64,000 nt of DNA from Strongyloides papillosus (GCA_005656395.1 SRSI01000027.1:665862-729861); one strand, 5' to 3'. Shown: positions 33,546 through 46,900, counted from the stretch's first letter. Notes: a model not told the origin generated them from the letters alone. Program-made: numbers and translations.

Positions 33546-35202
33546 TCTGTAATCTATGCAAAGTCTTATTGAACCATCTGGTTTTTTTTATAGGAACAAT
33601 AGCTGAATTATACGGTGAAGATGATGTTTCAACAATATTTGATTTTATCATTTCTTGTACTTGATTATTTATTGTTTTAAATAGTGTAAACGGAATTGGA
33701 CGATTTTTCATTACTACTGGTTTTACATCATTTACTGTTATTTCTATTTCAGGTATCACTTTTGATGGTTTAATAATATCATCTTTTGGAAGTATATTAT
33801 AACTATTTAAAAGTTTTTTTATTGAGCTCTCAGATTCTTTATCACTTATTGTTATTGCATTTACTTCATTATTCTCTAATAGTTGAAATAAAATGGTTTT
33901 TAATCTTTTCGAATTTTTTAATATATTCGTTCCAACAATTACATCGACAGCTCCAAAATTATTATTTGAAACTATCATTTCTACTTTTTGACCATCTAAT
34001 ACAACTTTTGTTTTACCTAAAATGCTGATTAACTGTTGTTGTACATCCATTATTCTAAATGAAGCAGGCAATGGATGAATAGTAATTTTATTTTTGATTT
34101 TGTCGTATAATTTACTTGACATTAACGATATATTCGCACCTGTATCAAGAAGAGCTTGACAATTGTAATTTTCTATTACCACTCTGGTAGTCATTTTTTT
34201 ATCATTTAATTTACAATGATATACAACTTTATAATCATCATTAGCTTTATTATCATCTGAAGAATTAGAAAAATCAACATTGTTTACTTCATTCTTTTTA
34301 AAATTGTTTTTTTTATAATCTTTCTTATTAAATTCAAATTTCTTTCTATCATTTTTCTGATTATCATTTCCAGTTTTATGTATCTCTTTAGGTTTTATAT
34401 ATATTTCACGTGCCATTTTTAGAAATTCTTTCTTCAAACTTTCAATATTATTATCACATTGCTTGTAATATTTATACATTTTACCATTAACTGAAGTTTT
34501 TTTCAACAAAAATACTATTATTTCAAACAGCTCTCCATTACTTAAAACTACATTTGTTGTTTCCTCAAATTTTTCTACTTGACTTTCTATACGTAATAAA
34601 AACATTTTACCAGTTTCTTTATCTTTTGGTGTAATTTGTCTAAGTCGTTGTTTTACTTCTAATGACGATAATCTCCCTTCTTCTGGATCATATTTTTCAA
34701 TTAATGTATTCTTCAACTCATCCCAACATAAGGTATGTTTCTTTTTTATTGCAAAATATGCTAATTTTGCTGTACCCATTAAATGTTTTTCAATTTCAAA
34801 TGCTCTTTCTTGATCATTTTCAATGATATCTTCATATTCTTCTAAGAATCTACGGATATCACCACTTTTGAATGTCTTTATTTTTCTTCCATTTGTTATA
34901 TTTAACGTTTTATTTATTGATAATAACGTATCATTGAATACTGACATACTTACATTATTGTTATCATTGCTATCAATTTTTGATTTTAATTTTGCATATT
35001 GTGTTGCTAATAACATCACTGATGGTAACAATTTTTTACCTGTGCCTGATTTGGTTATCTCAACTTCTTCCATTATTTCTTTGACATGACTAAGTAGTTT
35101 TCTTAAGTCAATACCTCCAGAAGAGTCGAGGATTGGTGGAACCTCCATGTTGTCACATAGTGACAGTAAATTGGAATAAACACTCATTAAGATAGAATTC
35201 AA
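33538..35202 (-). CDS. Gag-protease ORF of gypsy-type element 1
   Basis: The open frame runs from within the 5' LTR through Gag and an aspartic protease (ALLDTGANISLM) into the start of RT. It then leaves the RT frame at a run of eight A on the minus strand (33582-33589), so its last residues are out of frame. Gag has no clear CCHC knuckle. The putative primer-binding site (minus-strand TGGAGGTTCCACC, 35135-35147) lies inside the coding frame, and the first Met codons are LTR-encoded. Whether translation starts in the LTR or at the Met that straddles the LTR end (35148) cannot be decided. Confidence 0.85.
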   Translation of the reverse strand: MNSILMSVYSNLLSLCDNMEVPPILDSSGGIDLRKLLSHVKEIMEEVEITKSGTGKKLLPSVMLLATQYAKLKSKIDSNDNNNVSMSVFNDTLLSINKTLNITNGRKIKTFKSGDIRRFLEEYEDIIENDQERAFEIEKHLMGTAKLAYFAIKKKHTLCWDELKNTLIEKYDPEEGRLSSLEVKQRLRQITPKDKETGKMFLLRIESQVEKFEETTNVVLSNGELFEIIVFLLKKTSVNGKMYKYYKQCDNNIESLKKEFLKMAREIYIKPKEIHKTGNDNQKNDRKKFEFNKKDYKKNNFKKNEVNNVDFSNSSDDNKANDDYKVVYHCKLNDKKMTTRVVIENYNCQALLDTGANISLMSSKLYDKIKNKITIHPLPASFRIMDVQQQLISILGKTKVVLDGQKVEMIVSNNNFGAVDVIVGTNILKNSKRLKTILFQLLENNEVNAITISDKESESSIKKLLNSYNILPKDDIIKPSKVIPEIEITVNDVKPVVMKNRPIPFTLFKTINNQVQEMIKSNIVETSSSPYNSAIVPIKKTRWFNKTLHRLQIG

Positions 35203-35273
35203 TTTATTAATATAACGGTTGTTTTATATAATAAATAATATATATGAAATATGAATATATTCTATATTCAACA
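35148..35273 (-). repeat. 5' LTR of gypsy-type element 1
   Basis: A 126-bp LTR with one mismatch to the other copy. Its outer end abuts the ATTTA target duplication. Confidence 0.92.
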
Positions 35274-35278
35274 ATTTA

Positions 35279-37740
35279 AACAAGAAGTCTTACAAACGCA
35301 AAATAATAAATTACACTAAAATGCTACCGAAAAGTTATTACAATAGTTAACTTATGCAAGAGAAAACTTGCTCAAGTTATATAGTTTTCAATACAAACAA
35401 TAACACACATAATATATCTTTTGTTGTTCTTTACTTCCTATATTAAAATTAATCAAAATATTACAATTTACAATTGCATGAGAAAACGATGACACCACAA
35501 ATTAAAAAAAAAGACATTATAATCTAAAATCTACTGGTGATATATAACCGTTAAATGTTATTTTCTCTTCAGAGTGGATAGAAAAAATAGTTGAAGAAAA
35601 AATAATAATGTAAATTGTTTTTTGATAAAACATTATAGATGCCAAAAAAATAAATAAAAATGTCATACTTTTATAATTGTCAGAAATATTTTGAAAAATA
35701 ATTAATATTTGACTAGTCATAACTTTTTTCAAAATCAATTGTAATTAATGATTTTATGATTTTTCGACAGATATTTATTTACTTTATTAGAATAATAACA
35801 GCTTATATTGAACATTGGCTGATTAAAAATTTATTGTTGAAAAATAACAAAATCTTGACAAATGTCATGGTTTTTTCTTTTTCAAATCTTAGTTTGAATT
35901 TTTATTTTCATGATATTACAGAAATAGCTAGAAGAAAAGACGCTTTCTCATAATCGATTACAATATTATTGTTCTTTTTATATCATAAAGTGACATTTAC
36001 TTGAAGTCAATAAATGTATTAAAATTTTGATAATCTCTAACGCTGCTTAGAGTGCAGATTTCTTTATAGGATTTAAAGTAAATAATAGTATGTATCTGTA
36101 TCTTGGATACAAAATGACTATAATTCATATTGTGTTTGAAAAATTTTTATAGTTACTTCTGTGAATATCTGAAAAATCTTAAGTGGGACACTTTGTATAA
36201 TCCTTTAAGAAAATAATTTAATCATAATTTTATATAAATTGCTATATTTACTTTTTATTGTTACCACGGCTTTTTATTATTGAGGAGCATAAAAACATGC
36301 ATTGAAATTAATTAGTAAGTTAAAATTGATATAGATAAGATCTCATTAAGATGTCTAGTAACTTAATTATATATTAAACACAAATAAAAGGCCGATAAAA
36401 ATATAGACTAAATTGTTATTTGTTTGAGAATGAATTTCAATCAATAAAATGTCCAATTATTTGATTGATAATGACTTTTAATATTTATTAGTTCATATTG
36501 TATCACATTCTCATTTGATGATTCAATTGGTTCTAGATGTGATATCACAAAATTACCCTTATAAAGTGACATTAATGAAAAACAATAAATTGTTTAAAAA
36601 TTATTTATACAAAAAAATTTATGACTTTTTAATGTTCACTTTTAAAAATAACTTTTTTATCTATTGAAGAAAAAATTGCGTTTTCAGATATGTTTATTAT
36701 CATAGAAATTATTGAGTAAAAAATTTACATTGATAAAAATGTCTAGCACAATTAATGATATATTAGTAAAAAATAGTAAGTATAAACTAATAAACAAAAT
36801 TTATATATTTTAATAAAAAAATATAAGTTTTATTTAGTTATTTATCACAAAAAAATTTATAGTATAATGTTATATACAAAAAGCTAAAAAAGCTTTCTTC
36901 TTAAAAGAAATATTTAATCAAACCTTATCAAAAAGCTTGAATTTGATGCAGCATCTTATAAATTGCATAGTTGGCAATTAGTTATATAATTTAAAAAGTC
37001 ATTAAAAAAATAATGATAAATTAAAGGTTTATTTTTTCTAATTCTTATTCTGGATTAAAATGAATAATTTCTTACTTTTCAACGTGGATAGGAGTGTTTA
37101 TATTTACATGTACTTGAACGTAAAATCATATTATCACAACTATAATGTAAATATTATATAATAATTTGAATGCAATTTTATTATATACGTGTGATAAATT
37201 TTATGGGTAAACCATTTAATAAATTTATAACACTATTTATTAAAAAGGAATCAAAAAGAATTTTTAGATATTTTAAATTATATTAAATATGTTATAATTT
37301 GTTTCTTAAAAAAGTCTACTTTTTTGTATTTTTTAAATATCTAATAGCTCGGTAATTATATTATGAATGTATACCTTAAAAAAATTCATTGGTTTGTTAT
37401 TATTCTTTACACTAAGAAAAGTATCTAATAAAAAAGTAGATCTCTGTAGATAAAATTACTAATTTTTATTGAATTTTCCTATATCTTTTAAAACTTTAAA
37501 AAATTCACTAGTAAAAGTTGTATTCCATGTATGCTGTACATATAATACAAACGATTTTACCTATACTTTACACCCCAGGCTATAAAAAGAGGCTATATAT
37601 ACTCGAAGTTTCCAGTATTGCGTATTTTATAAAACATTCATGCTTTGAATTTTCTATTATCTATTTTCTAATTGTATGTCATTTTAGGAGTCTAAAAGCC
37701 AGCTTTTATTTCATATAATAAAAATTTATCTTTAACATGC
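35279..37740. other. AT-rich intergenic region
   Basis: About 2.5 kb without a supported gene. The short open frames at 35517, 35756 and 37518 have the composition of random AT-rich DNA. No repeat or RNA gene is recognised. Confidence 0.4.
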
Positions 37741-37750
37741 AGCGACGGGT

Positions 37751-37850
37751 AGAACTTACCCGGCACCCGACCCGGCAAAAAAAAAAAAAATAAAATTTTA
37801 TACCCGACCCGGCAGGAGTAAAAATTTTTGCCGGGTAGACTTTTTTTATT
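37751..37850. repeat. GC-rich repeat cluster, left
   Basis: Contains 'ttacccggcacccgacccgg', 'tacccgacccggca' and an inverted 'tgccgggta', separated by an A tract. Related to 38882-38940 in the same orientation. Confidence 0.75.
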
Positions 37851-37998
37851 CTGAAACGAATTACAGGGGTAAATTGTTTGGAAAATTAAATCATTTATAT
37901 CATAATATTTTTCGCCCTGGATTTTAGTAACCACTAAACTAAATAAGTAAGTTAATACTTTCTAAATAACTAAGTATCATTAATTTTTTACTTTAGAT

Positions 37999-38851
37999 AT
38001 GCCAAAAGAAGTGAAACGGAAAAGAACACACACTGAGAGTAATGATGGTGAAAGTAATGATGATAGAGAAAATCAAATCTGTGAAGTCATTAATTCAAAC
38101 AGCAACAGTATGTATGCTGTATTTTTTAAAAAATAAATTGTTGGTTGTGCTTTAAAAGTTACCTGTAAAATTTTTGGTATGTTAATGGTCAAACTAATAT
38201 CATTTATATTTTTAGACTCTTCTAATCCTACTGAATTTACTACAAACAATCCACGTAAATATGGAACTTCAAATTTTGACAAACATTTAAGAAATGTCCA
38301 TAAATTGTCTATAGTTCAGTCAAAAGAGTCAGTACCAAACAAGATAACCACATTTTTTAAAGTAAAGAAGGAGGAAAAAAAAGATTTTGATAAGAAAAGT
38401 ATAGCTCTGAATTTCATTAAAATGAACACATGTTACAGGTAAGTATATTATTTAAGATAATTTCTAATAAATTTTTAATATCTTTAGAATTTTTTCTAAT
38501 AAATGGTTTAAATTTTTTAATAATTCACAACCATCTGCCTCTACTGTTCAACTATACGTTAAGGATTTAGCTAATGAAGCATTTGCTAAACTTCAAGATG
38601 GGCTTGAAGACTATAAATTCGTTTTATCATTTGATGGTTATAAATTTCAACAAAGAAAGATGCTGCCAGTGGTGATTTTTAAATCAAATGGTTTTGATGT
38701 AGAGAAGTGGGAGACCGTTGTATTTCCAGTATCTTCAAAATCTACTGATATTGCTGCTGCTATTTCTAATGAGATTAACAAAGTCCCTTTTTTAAGTAAA
38801 CTTTATAATAAATTAATTGTTGTAAAAGTATATGTAGTTAAGTTTAATTAG
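37999..38851 (+). CDS. Truncated hAT transposase with BED-finger remnant
   Basis: Three exons (37999-38107, 38216-38438 and 38488-38851) with good GT/AG borders keep one frame and give 231 aa. The second exon has TSNFDKHLRNVHK, the H-x4-H end of a BED zinc finger. The third has VLSFDGYKFQQRKMLPVVI, matching the region of hAT transposases with the first catalytic Asp, followed by the W-x-x-V segment. The C-terminal half, with the other catalytic residues and the dimerisation domain, is missing. The frame is intact, so it might be expressed as a short DNA-binding protein, but it cannot be a complete transposase. Confidence 0.6.
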
Positions 38852-38881
38852 AAATAAATATTTCGGCGAAAATATTTTTTC

Positions 38882-38940
38882 TTACCCGGCACCCGACCGG
38901 GCAATACATGGAAAAGTTCAATACCCGACCCGGCACTAAA
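38882..38940. repeat. GC-rich repeat cluster, right
   Basis: Contains 'cttacccggcacccgaccgg' and 'atacccgacccggca', direct copies of motifs in the left cluster. Confidence 0.75.
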
Positions 38941-41073
38941 ATTTTCTATTTTGATGCATGTTATTTATCTTAAAGAACAAGGCTCTAAATGTCAAGATTT
39001 TAAAAAAAAATTTTAAATAACCTAGAAGTATTCCTAAAATTACTATTTTTAGTTATAATAAAAACTAAATTTATGTTAAAGTGTGATAATTGTCATTATA
39101 AATTGTATTTATGTCATAATCAATAATAAAATTGATCTTATTTTAAGGAAACATTTATTAACAAAAACGTTATTATACAAAAAACCTAAGCAATAATATT
39201 TTAAGTAAAAAAAGCTTAAAAATAAATTTAAAAATTTATAAGTAATTTAAATAGTATAGTGTTTTATAAACACACTTTACTTTTATAACTACTTACCAAT
39301 GTATATATAAAGTGAAAGATCCAACATCAGTAATTTTGTAAATTAATATTTCAGAGTTGAAATTTATTATATAGATAAAATCCTATGGGTACTATTAGAA
39401 TTTAAAGAATATTAATTAAATTGCTTTAAAAATCATAAATTTGTTTTCAAAGTATCAATAATAACATTTTTTTGTTTTTTTTACCTGAGTTGCATTTAAT
39501 GAATGATCATTTATGACTATGCTTATTTTAAAAACACAATTAAATCAACATACACAAATTTTACATTTATTTAAACTTTATATATTCAATATGCGCGTCA
39601 GTTATTAAAAAGATAAAATAATAATAATATAGATTTTATCAAATGGTTAAATCTCACAAAACATAATTATAGAAATCATCTGAGAAGAAAAACTTATATG
39701 TTATATTGAAAATTATAATATTAATAATTTGATTTTAAAATTTTTTTATATTTTATAAGCAACTTATATAAATTAAATTTTTTCTATTATATTGATTTAT
39801 TTTTTAAATTCTAGATTTTGCATACCTTCAAAAGTTATATTTATATTGTCTGAAGTTTAGGATTTTGAGAAATTATTTATTATCTAATGTATTGTTTCAA
39901 TTCTTACATTTTAACAATAGAAATTATTGTTTAAGATTCACTGAAGGGAAGTTATGTATTTAAGGCATAGCTTACAATGTAGGCTTATATATTGTGACAC
40001 ATAGTTTTGTTATACTAAAAAGTTAAAATGGATTTCAGATGGCTTTTTTGTACAACAACATTAACATCAGCTGCGAATGCAAAATACCACATGTTTTTTA
40101 TTTTTCAAAAATTTATGGATGTCCACATTTTTAGTCTTTATAAATGTGTTAAAAATTTAAAATCTCATTAGGCAAAAATTTTAAATAAATTTTTTCAGTA
40201 CGCAATTAAATTGTTTCGCAACTTGTTTAAAAATTGAATGCTTTTTAGAAAACTCTGAAATTTTGTGAGCGATATTATTGAAAATAGTGTATCATTAAGT
40301 TATATAACAACCATTTATTGCAATAATAATTCATTTTTAAATTATTTAATAGTAATAGATCATTTACTACAAAAAAGGAAGAAAATAAATTAAGACTTTA
40401 ATATTATTGCTTTGTTTATTATAAAAGTAATGTAATATCAATCAGATAAATATTATAATGGACATTTCAAACTACATCATTACATATAAATAAATCTTTT
40501 TTACAACTAACATCTATGTTTTTTCTTTAACAATTAAATATAAAATTATTTTTACAATAATAATTTCAATTCATTAATGTTTTAACATAAATAAGAGTAA
40601 AACATTTTAAAATATTTAAGATGATACTGTTTCTTAATAAATGAAAGTTTTAATGAAGTAGTCAAGATTTGTTTTTCTTTCGTCAAAAACTAATATATAA
40701 ACAAAAGTATACAAGTAGAACAAAAATTTACAGAATTGGTTTGCTTTGACTTTGAATTATATTCTTAACTAATAACAAGTTATTTATATGTCCATAATTA
40801 AGAACATTTATGAAAGCCAACGCATTAAAAAAATTATAGTTCCTTGTATATAATTTTAAAGATTAAAAATATACAAAATTACCATTGTAGGATGATCAAT
40901 AATAAAAAATTCAAATATGTATAGGGAAGATAAAATATTTGATACTAGTCTCTACTTTTAAATTTCATACTACAAAAACTATGATTTTTTTTGTATATTT
41001 TGTTTAGTTGATTATTTTGTATTCAGCTGTAGCAAATAGAATTTCTGTGAACAACAGTTTATATTTCATAAAA

Positions 41074-41703
41074 AGATCTTCGATAAACTATAAATCACAG
41101 TAAACCGGTTTATGAACTAAACTTATAAACCAAATTTGGTTTGAATTTTGTATAAATAAATAAACCAAACCAAAAAAATTCTGTCATATATTGAATGAAA
41201 AAACATAGAATTGTTACCTAGAATATCTTAAAAGTGAAAGTAAATACATCTATTTCAAATAATAATAATGATCAAAATACAAAACAATTTCAGATTATGA
41301 CTTATATCATAAAAAAGACCAACTAGATACTCAAAAATTAATGTATACTTAAATTTTATTCACGATGAATATGATGAAATCAGTAAAAATATTTTGAAAT
41401 TTTGGATCCAATATAGTAACAAGTTTAAAAATTTTTCAAAATTGAGTACAAAATTTGCAATTTTCTCTGGTAAAAGTGTTGAATGTGAGAAAATAATTAG
41501 CTAATACTCTTACATATTTAAAAAATAAAGAAAAAGTTTTAATAATGATAATTTAATTAACGATCTTATTGCATTTTGTAATATTTAATTCTAAAGATAT
41601 AACTGTATGTTTTGGTTTATTATAGGTTTATGTTTTAGGCACTCCTTTATAAACCTGGTTTAGGTTTTGTTTAAACCACTTTTTAGTGGTTTATCAAAGC
41701 TCT
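41074..41703 (+). mobile_element. Decayed hAT relic with terminal inverted repeats
   Basis: The ends are imperfect inverted repeats: left AGATCTTCGATAAAC and right, reverse complemented, AGAGCTTTGATAAAC. Each is followed by several AAACC-rich subterminal motifs. Inside, one plus-strand frame near 41425-41585 reads like a hAT dimerisation domain (SKLSTKFAIFSGKSVECEKI, then IFKK and RKSFNNDNLINDLIAF) but is broken by two stops. No clear 8-bp target duplication remains. Confidence 0.5.
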
Positions 41704-43599
41704 ATTGAATGATATTTGCGACATTAAAAATAGTAAACTTATTATATGAAATTAACATTTCAAGAATAATTAAACATATTTCTTAAATATTGTCATTAAA
41801 AATGAATAAATTCTAAAATTAAAGTTAAAAACCACAAATTTAATTTTTGCTTCTTATAGTCACTGTTTATATAGGTAAGATTTAGTTTATTTAGCACCTT
41901 TTATTTGTGACAAAAAATAAGTAAAATAAAAAAATAATTTTTGTCAATTATTTTAATATAAGCTATTTTAAATTTCTCAAAATAAAAATTTGTTAAAGAA
42001 AACTTTCTTAAAAATCTTTTTAGTGTTCCCAACTTTGTTTTATGAGCCTTAAAGATAAATGTTTTAGTGATAAAGAAGTAAAAAATATGTGATGTGAATA
42101 TGATAGTTATATAATAAGCATCGTGTCACAAATTTCGTTCAATAATTAAGTTTAGATTTAATTTCTAATAATGTTATTATATTTTTTTGTTGTTGATTTA
42201 ATACTTATCGCTAACAATTTATAAAGAAAATAAAGATATCATAAATTTATTCCGACATATAAACTTCTTAAATTATGATTGTTTTTATTTTATTGAAAGA
42301 CCTTCAATTTTATTATACTGAATAAAAAAAAATATTTCTCTACTATTTTCTTCAATCATGCCATTAATGTTTATTATTTGAAAGCGCATTAATTAATAAT
42401 TAACAAAAAACCTTGACGTTACAGAAAAAAAATCAATGTTTTTTATTACATAATAAATTATTATGCCCAACTTTATAATTTAAAAGTAATAATATAAAAT
42501 ATTACAATAGAGAAGTTGAATCTTTACTATTAAAAATAACTAGGTTAATTGATTTTATTTAAAAAAAATACGGTTATTTAAGACGAAATAATTTATTATA
42601 ATTTTAGAGATAAATAAGTTAACATGTACTTAGAATATTTCTATTTATTATATAAAATCTTGATGACACAAAGGATTTTTACAAAAATAGTAAATAACAT
42701 TATTCTAGCACAATGGTGAGCTAAGTTATTGTATCGTATATTTGAGAATTATCCTGTAGAGGTATATTTTTAAATTTTTGAAGTTCTTAATAATGTCATA
42801 TTTAATGTATTTTAAAGAAAGTTCAAGTTAAATTACGATAATATAAAACATAATTTAAATTCAATTTATAAGTTATTAATTAAGGTAACTCTAAAAATGC
42901 AAATAACTTTTAAAAATATCACTATAACTGAACTTCTTAAATATAAAACATTTAGAATTAATAAAATTTTGCTATTTAATAATCTTTTTACACTAAAATT
43001 TAAAAACAAAAGTTACGACTACTTTAATGAAACACATGAACATTTTTTTTATATTTTTCTTAATATATTTTTAGTTGTTTTTTAAATATAGTTCCATCGT
43101 CTTTTTCTTTACTTAATGATAAAATTGTTTTAAAAAATCAGTCATTATAAAATCTTATAATTTAAAAAATTTTAATTTTTTACTTCTATGTCAATAAATA
43201 CGACCAATTCAATTCATAAGCAGTTTTTTTCTTTTAAAATCACTCAATCTAAACATATAAAAAATTTGCTATTTAAAATTAATAAACATCATAATCATAA
43301 ACCATAAATAAGTAAATATAATTATTTAATTAATTTAGCATACATATTACTCTGAATGAACATATCATCATCGAACATTTGTTTAGTGTAATTCATATTT
43401 CACAGTATGCACGAAATTGAAAGTATCACTTTTTGTATAATGTAAAGATCTCACAAAATGTCACAAAGACATCAATGTATTTAGTAATCGTTGCGTATGG
43501 TTGTATTTATTTAGACATCTTTTTGTTTTCTTTACAAGAATGAAGATTATCCAGCAAATAGTGAACAAAAACAAATAAAATTTCAGTTAAAAGACATTT

Positions 43600-43960
43600 T
43601 AAAAAGTTAAGCACATCTATTCTAAATTTTAAAAGTAATAAAAGAAATGGAAAAAAATTGTTAGATAATGTTTTTAACTTTATGAAAAGAACAACAGAAA
43701 TTTCAAAAAATGATGGAGAAATAAAGCATTTAAATTTTTTTCATAATGAATATAATTAAAGAATTCAGAGTTTTCGATTTTTAAGTCCAATAAATTTACA
43801 GGTTAAAATTCATTTAAAATTAGGTGTAAGATTTCTAATGTTTTTGATTTAAGTGACTAATGTAAAAATTATTCAACAAATAATTCTACATATTTATAAA
43901 ACAAAGAAAAAATTTAAATATAGTAGGAGTCAACGAAGTCATTGTAACAATTTGAAAAAA
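43600..43960 (+). pseudogene. Second, more decayed hAT C-terminal relic
   Basis: Near 43865-43955 a frame reads KLFNK, stop, FYIFIKQRKNLNIVGVNEVI. This parallels the relic at 41.5 kb and the hAT dimerisation pattern. Many stops are present and no ends are identified. Confidence 0.35.
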
Positions 43961-46900
43961 TGTAGTTTTTTCAATGTCAATCCATTTTAATAATCTTATA
44001 TCTATCTGAGAGCTTAAAATCACACTTAAAAATTTCTTCAAGTTAATTAGACAAAGATTAATTTATTATATAATTATAATCGGTTATATGATTTTTATTT
44101 TTTTCTAAGAATCTTAAGATTTGTTAGTTTTTCAAAATTATGTAACTTTTTTAAACATAATAATGTATTATATATTATACTTGTCTAGTAATTCAAATTC
44201 TTTTCTACAGCATATTTTATAATTTTTTTAAGATATTTATTATAAATAAAGTTATAATTACCTTAAAATGAACATTTTTAACAATTATAAAAGTTATAAA
44301 TTTAACTATTTAAAAATATTTAGATTTGTGGTAATAAAAGAGTATCGGATATTTATTATATAAAACATTTTTAATTAGATATTGTATTTTAAAAAAATAA
44401 GTCGCATTTAATTTCCATAACATTATTTAAAATTAATATTTATTAACTAATTTTAAAATATATTGTAAAAAATAATTTGAGCTATCAAATGAGTATAATA
44501 TTACAAATAAAATAATAGATCTTGATAAAGTTATATTTTTCAAATGTTTACGATGATATCGTTGACATTCTGCTGATAAATTCGTTTATGATCTCATTTT
44601 ACGGTATATCCCGAGAGATAATGATTTTTTGGACATCAAAATTTGATTACATTGTACAAAAATTTTTGATCTTATGTGCATTTAACAGCATCACTTGTTT
44701 TCGACGACATACTTTAAAATCTTTTTTATTAATATTGAGTTTAAATTAAATTAAAGAGATTTATTTAAATGCCGTTTTTTCTAAATTTTTCTTAAAAAAA
44801 TATACATATATTTTTCGTAAATGATAATTTTCTATAATGATATAATCATTTGACAGTCCAATTTCTTAAAAAGCATAACAGAAGAATTATTAAATTTGAT
44901 TGTAAGTAAATTTATAGATTTTTTCTCAGTAGTTTTTAATTTCATAAACAATATGAAATTTTAAAATTTAAAAATTAATATAATCTTACAATAAATATTA
45001 ATAAACAGTTAAACTTATAAAATATCATAATTAATAATATTCTTTAATTTTTTGCACTTTATTCTTTAGTGAAATATTTAAAAAATTGCAAAAATATAAA
45101 TAAAATCTTTTTTTACGACCAGAAACGCATAATAATTTATGTTTTATGACTTTACTTATTATAAATTTTTAATAAAAAATTCTCATATACTTTGTTTAAA
45201 AGAAGTAGGAATACCACGTAACTATAATATTGTAAGAAGTATAAAAAATAGAACAGTTACAATAGTCTATGTTCAGACAAATGTTTATTCTTTTACAAAA
45301 AGTTACTAGAAAAAATAGTATATATATAAATCTATATAGCTTTATTTAAATTTAAGATTTAAAAACGATCTTGAAGTATAATGTAGAAAACAAGCGAGAC
45401 TATCAAAAAATTCTTAAAGAATAAAAAAAATGTTAATGGTTAACTGGTTTGCGTATTTTTAGACATATCCTGAATGTTGTTACATTTAATCATTTAAATA
45501 TATTATATTTCTCATAGATTTGATTTGTATTAGGTTTAAAATCTAATAATAACTCACAAATCAGTTTTAAGTTTTATTTAAATCTTTGAAAAGTTACTTA
45601 TTAATTTTCTTTTTATTATTTAATTAAATTTATAAAAAAATAAAACTAAAAAAAAAAAAATTAAATAACTTTTAAAGTTTTTTGTAACCAGATATCATTT
45701 ATAACTGTAATAATGTATTCTGTAGAAGTTATTATTTGATTATCACGCTTTTTCTTATGTTTATCACTAATTATTGCAACAACACTTTATGTAAACATCG
45801 TACTAAGTTTATCTCAGTTAACGTAATAAAATACTAAAAGTTTTTATAAAGACAAAATCTATATTGTGTCAACTCGAAGGCGGAATTAGACATGATGCCA
45901 GATTATCAAAAAATAAAACAATGAATCAAAAGATAAAAATTAAAAACTTTATTTACCATTCATTTTAAATCACATTATAGAATTGAATTCTTCGTTTTTA
46001 CTACTATTTATTTTTAATGAATTTTATATTTTAAATACCATCTTGTTATATTAAGAATTTTTAAAAGATTTGTAATCTATTCAAGATTTAAAACGATAAA
46101 TTAATAGCTCTTCTAATTGTTTTTAGTTATTATTATTCTTTAGGTAAACTATATCTACTTTTTTTGTTATAAATTTTATTTTTTCGATTAAAACTAACTA
46201 CAATAGAGTTTATATTGTAAAATTATTAATTAGACTTAGAATTAAAAACTGTTGTTATAAATGAAATTGTAAAATCATGAATAAATTAGCAGACATATGT
46301 CATTTTGACGATCAATTATCTTTTTTTAATCACAAAGTATGACTAAATTCTGAATTGATTATGTAAAAGATGTCATACATTTTTATAAAATGTGTTGTTT
46401 TTTAACAAAGGTTTATATACAATATGAATTAAATATATACTTCTTTTATAATTTCATTCATAACTTTTATAATAATGTATATACATTTTTTCAAAACACT
46501 GGTAATAAAAAGAATCCTCATGTTTTTATACAGTAATTTAAGTAAAATTCATAGTTAAAAAAAATTTTCTAAAAGTAAACATGAACTAGTAGTTTAAATT
46601 TTAGAATGTTGTTTATTGAACGTTAATAATTTTCTTGTAATACACTAAAATAATTTTTTGAATAGAATTAACTGTTTTTAACTTTAAAACTTAAAAATAT
46701 TTATTAATGGTATTTTATTATGAATGATTATCTTAAAATTAATATATCATGTTACAAAACTAAAGAATGATTTTAATAATTTAGTTTTTTATTTATTTTG
46801 CTGAAAATGACATGATATTTTATATACTTTTATATATGTTAAGCATCGTATGTATGCAACGTTAGCATTTTTGATCTCTTAGAATTCCGAAATTAATTTG

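Larger units (their letters stand above)
31141..35273 (-). mobile_element. Complete Ty3/gypsy-type LTR retrotransposon (4133 bp)
   Basis: Two 126-bp LTRs (31141-31266 and 35148-35273) differ at one position. They begin TGTTG, end CAACA and are flanked by a perfect 5-bp target duplication ATTTA (31136-31140 and 35274-35278). On the minus strand a polypurine tract (31267-31276, GAAAGGGGGA) precedes the 3' LTR. The order gag, protease, reverse transcriptase, RNase H, integrase is that of the Ty3/gypsy group. The near-identical LTRs imply recent insertion, but the coding region has a single frame break at 33582-33589. Confidence 0.93.
37741..38945 (+). mobile_element. Truncated hAT-type transposon framed by GC-rich repeats
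   Basis: A short coding region with hAT-transposase features lies between two GC-rich clusters built from 'acccgacccggca' and 'acccggcacccgacc' (37751-37850 and 38882-38940). These stand out strongly in an AT-rich background. The two clusters are in direct, not inverted, orientation. The left one starts CAGCGACGGGTAG, a hAT-like CAG end, but no matching right end or 8-bp target duplication was found. The element is therefore truncated or rearranged. Confidence 0.65.

Noticed and set aside
35517..37718. Several 60-75 codon frames between gypsy element 1 and the hAT element
   Set aside because: AT-rich random composition, no start context, no splice-linked partners and no family similarity.
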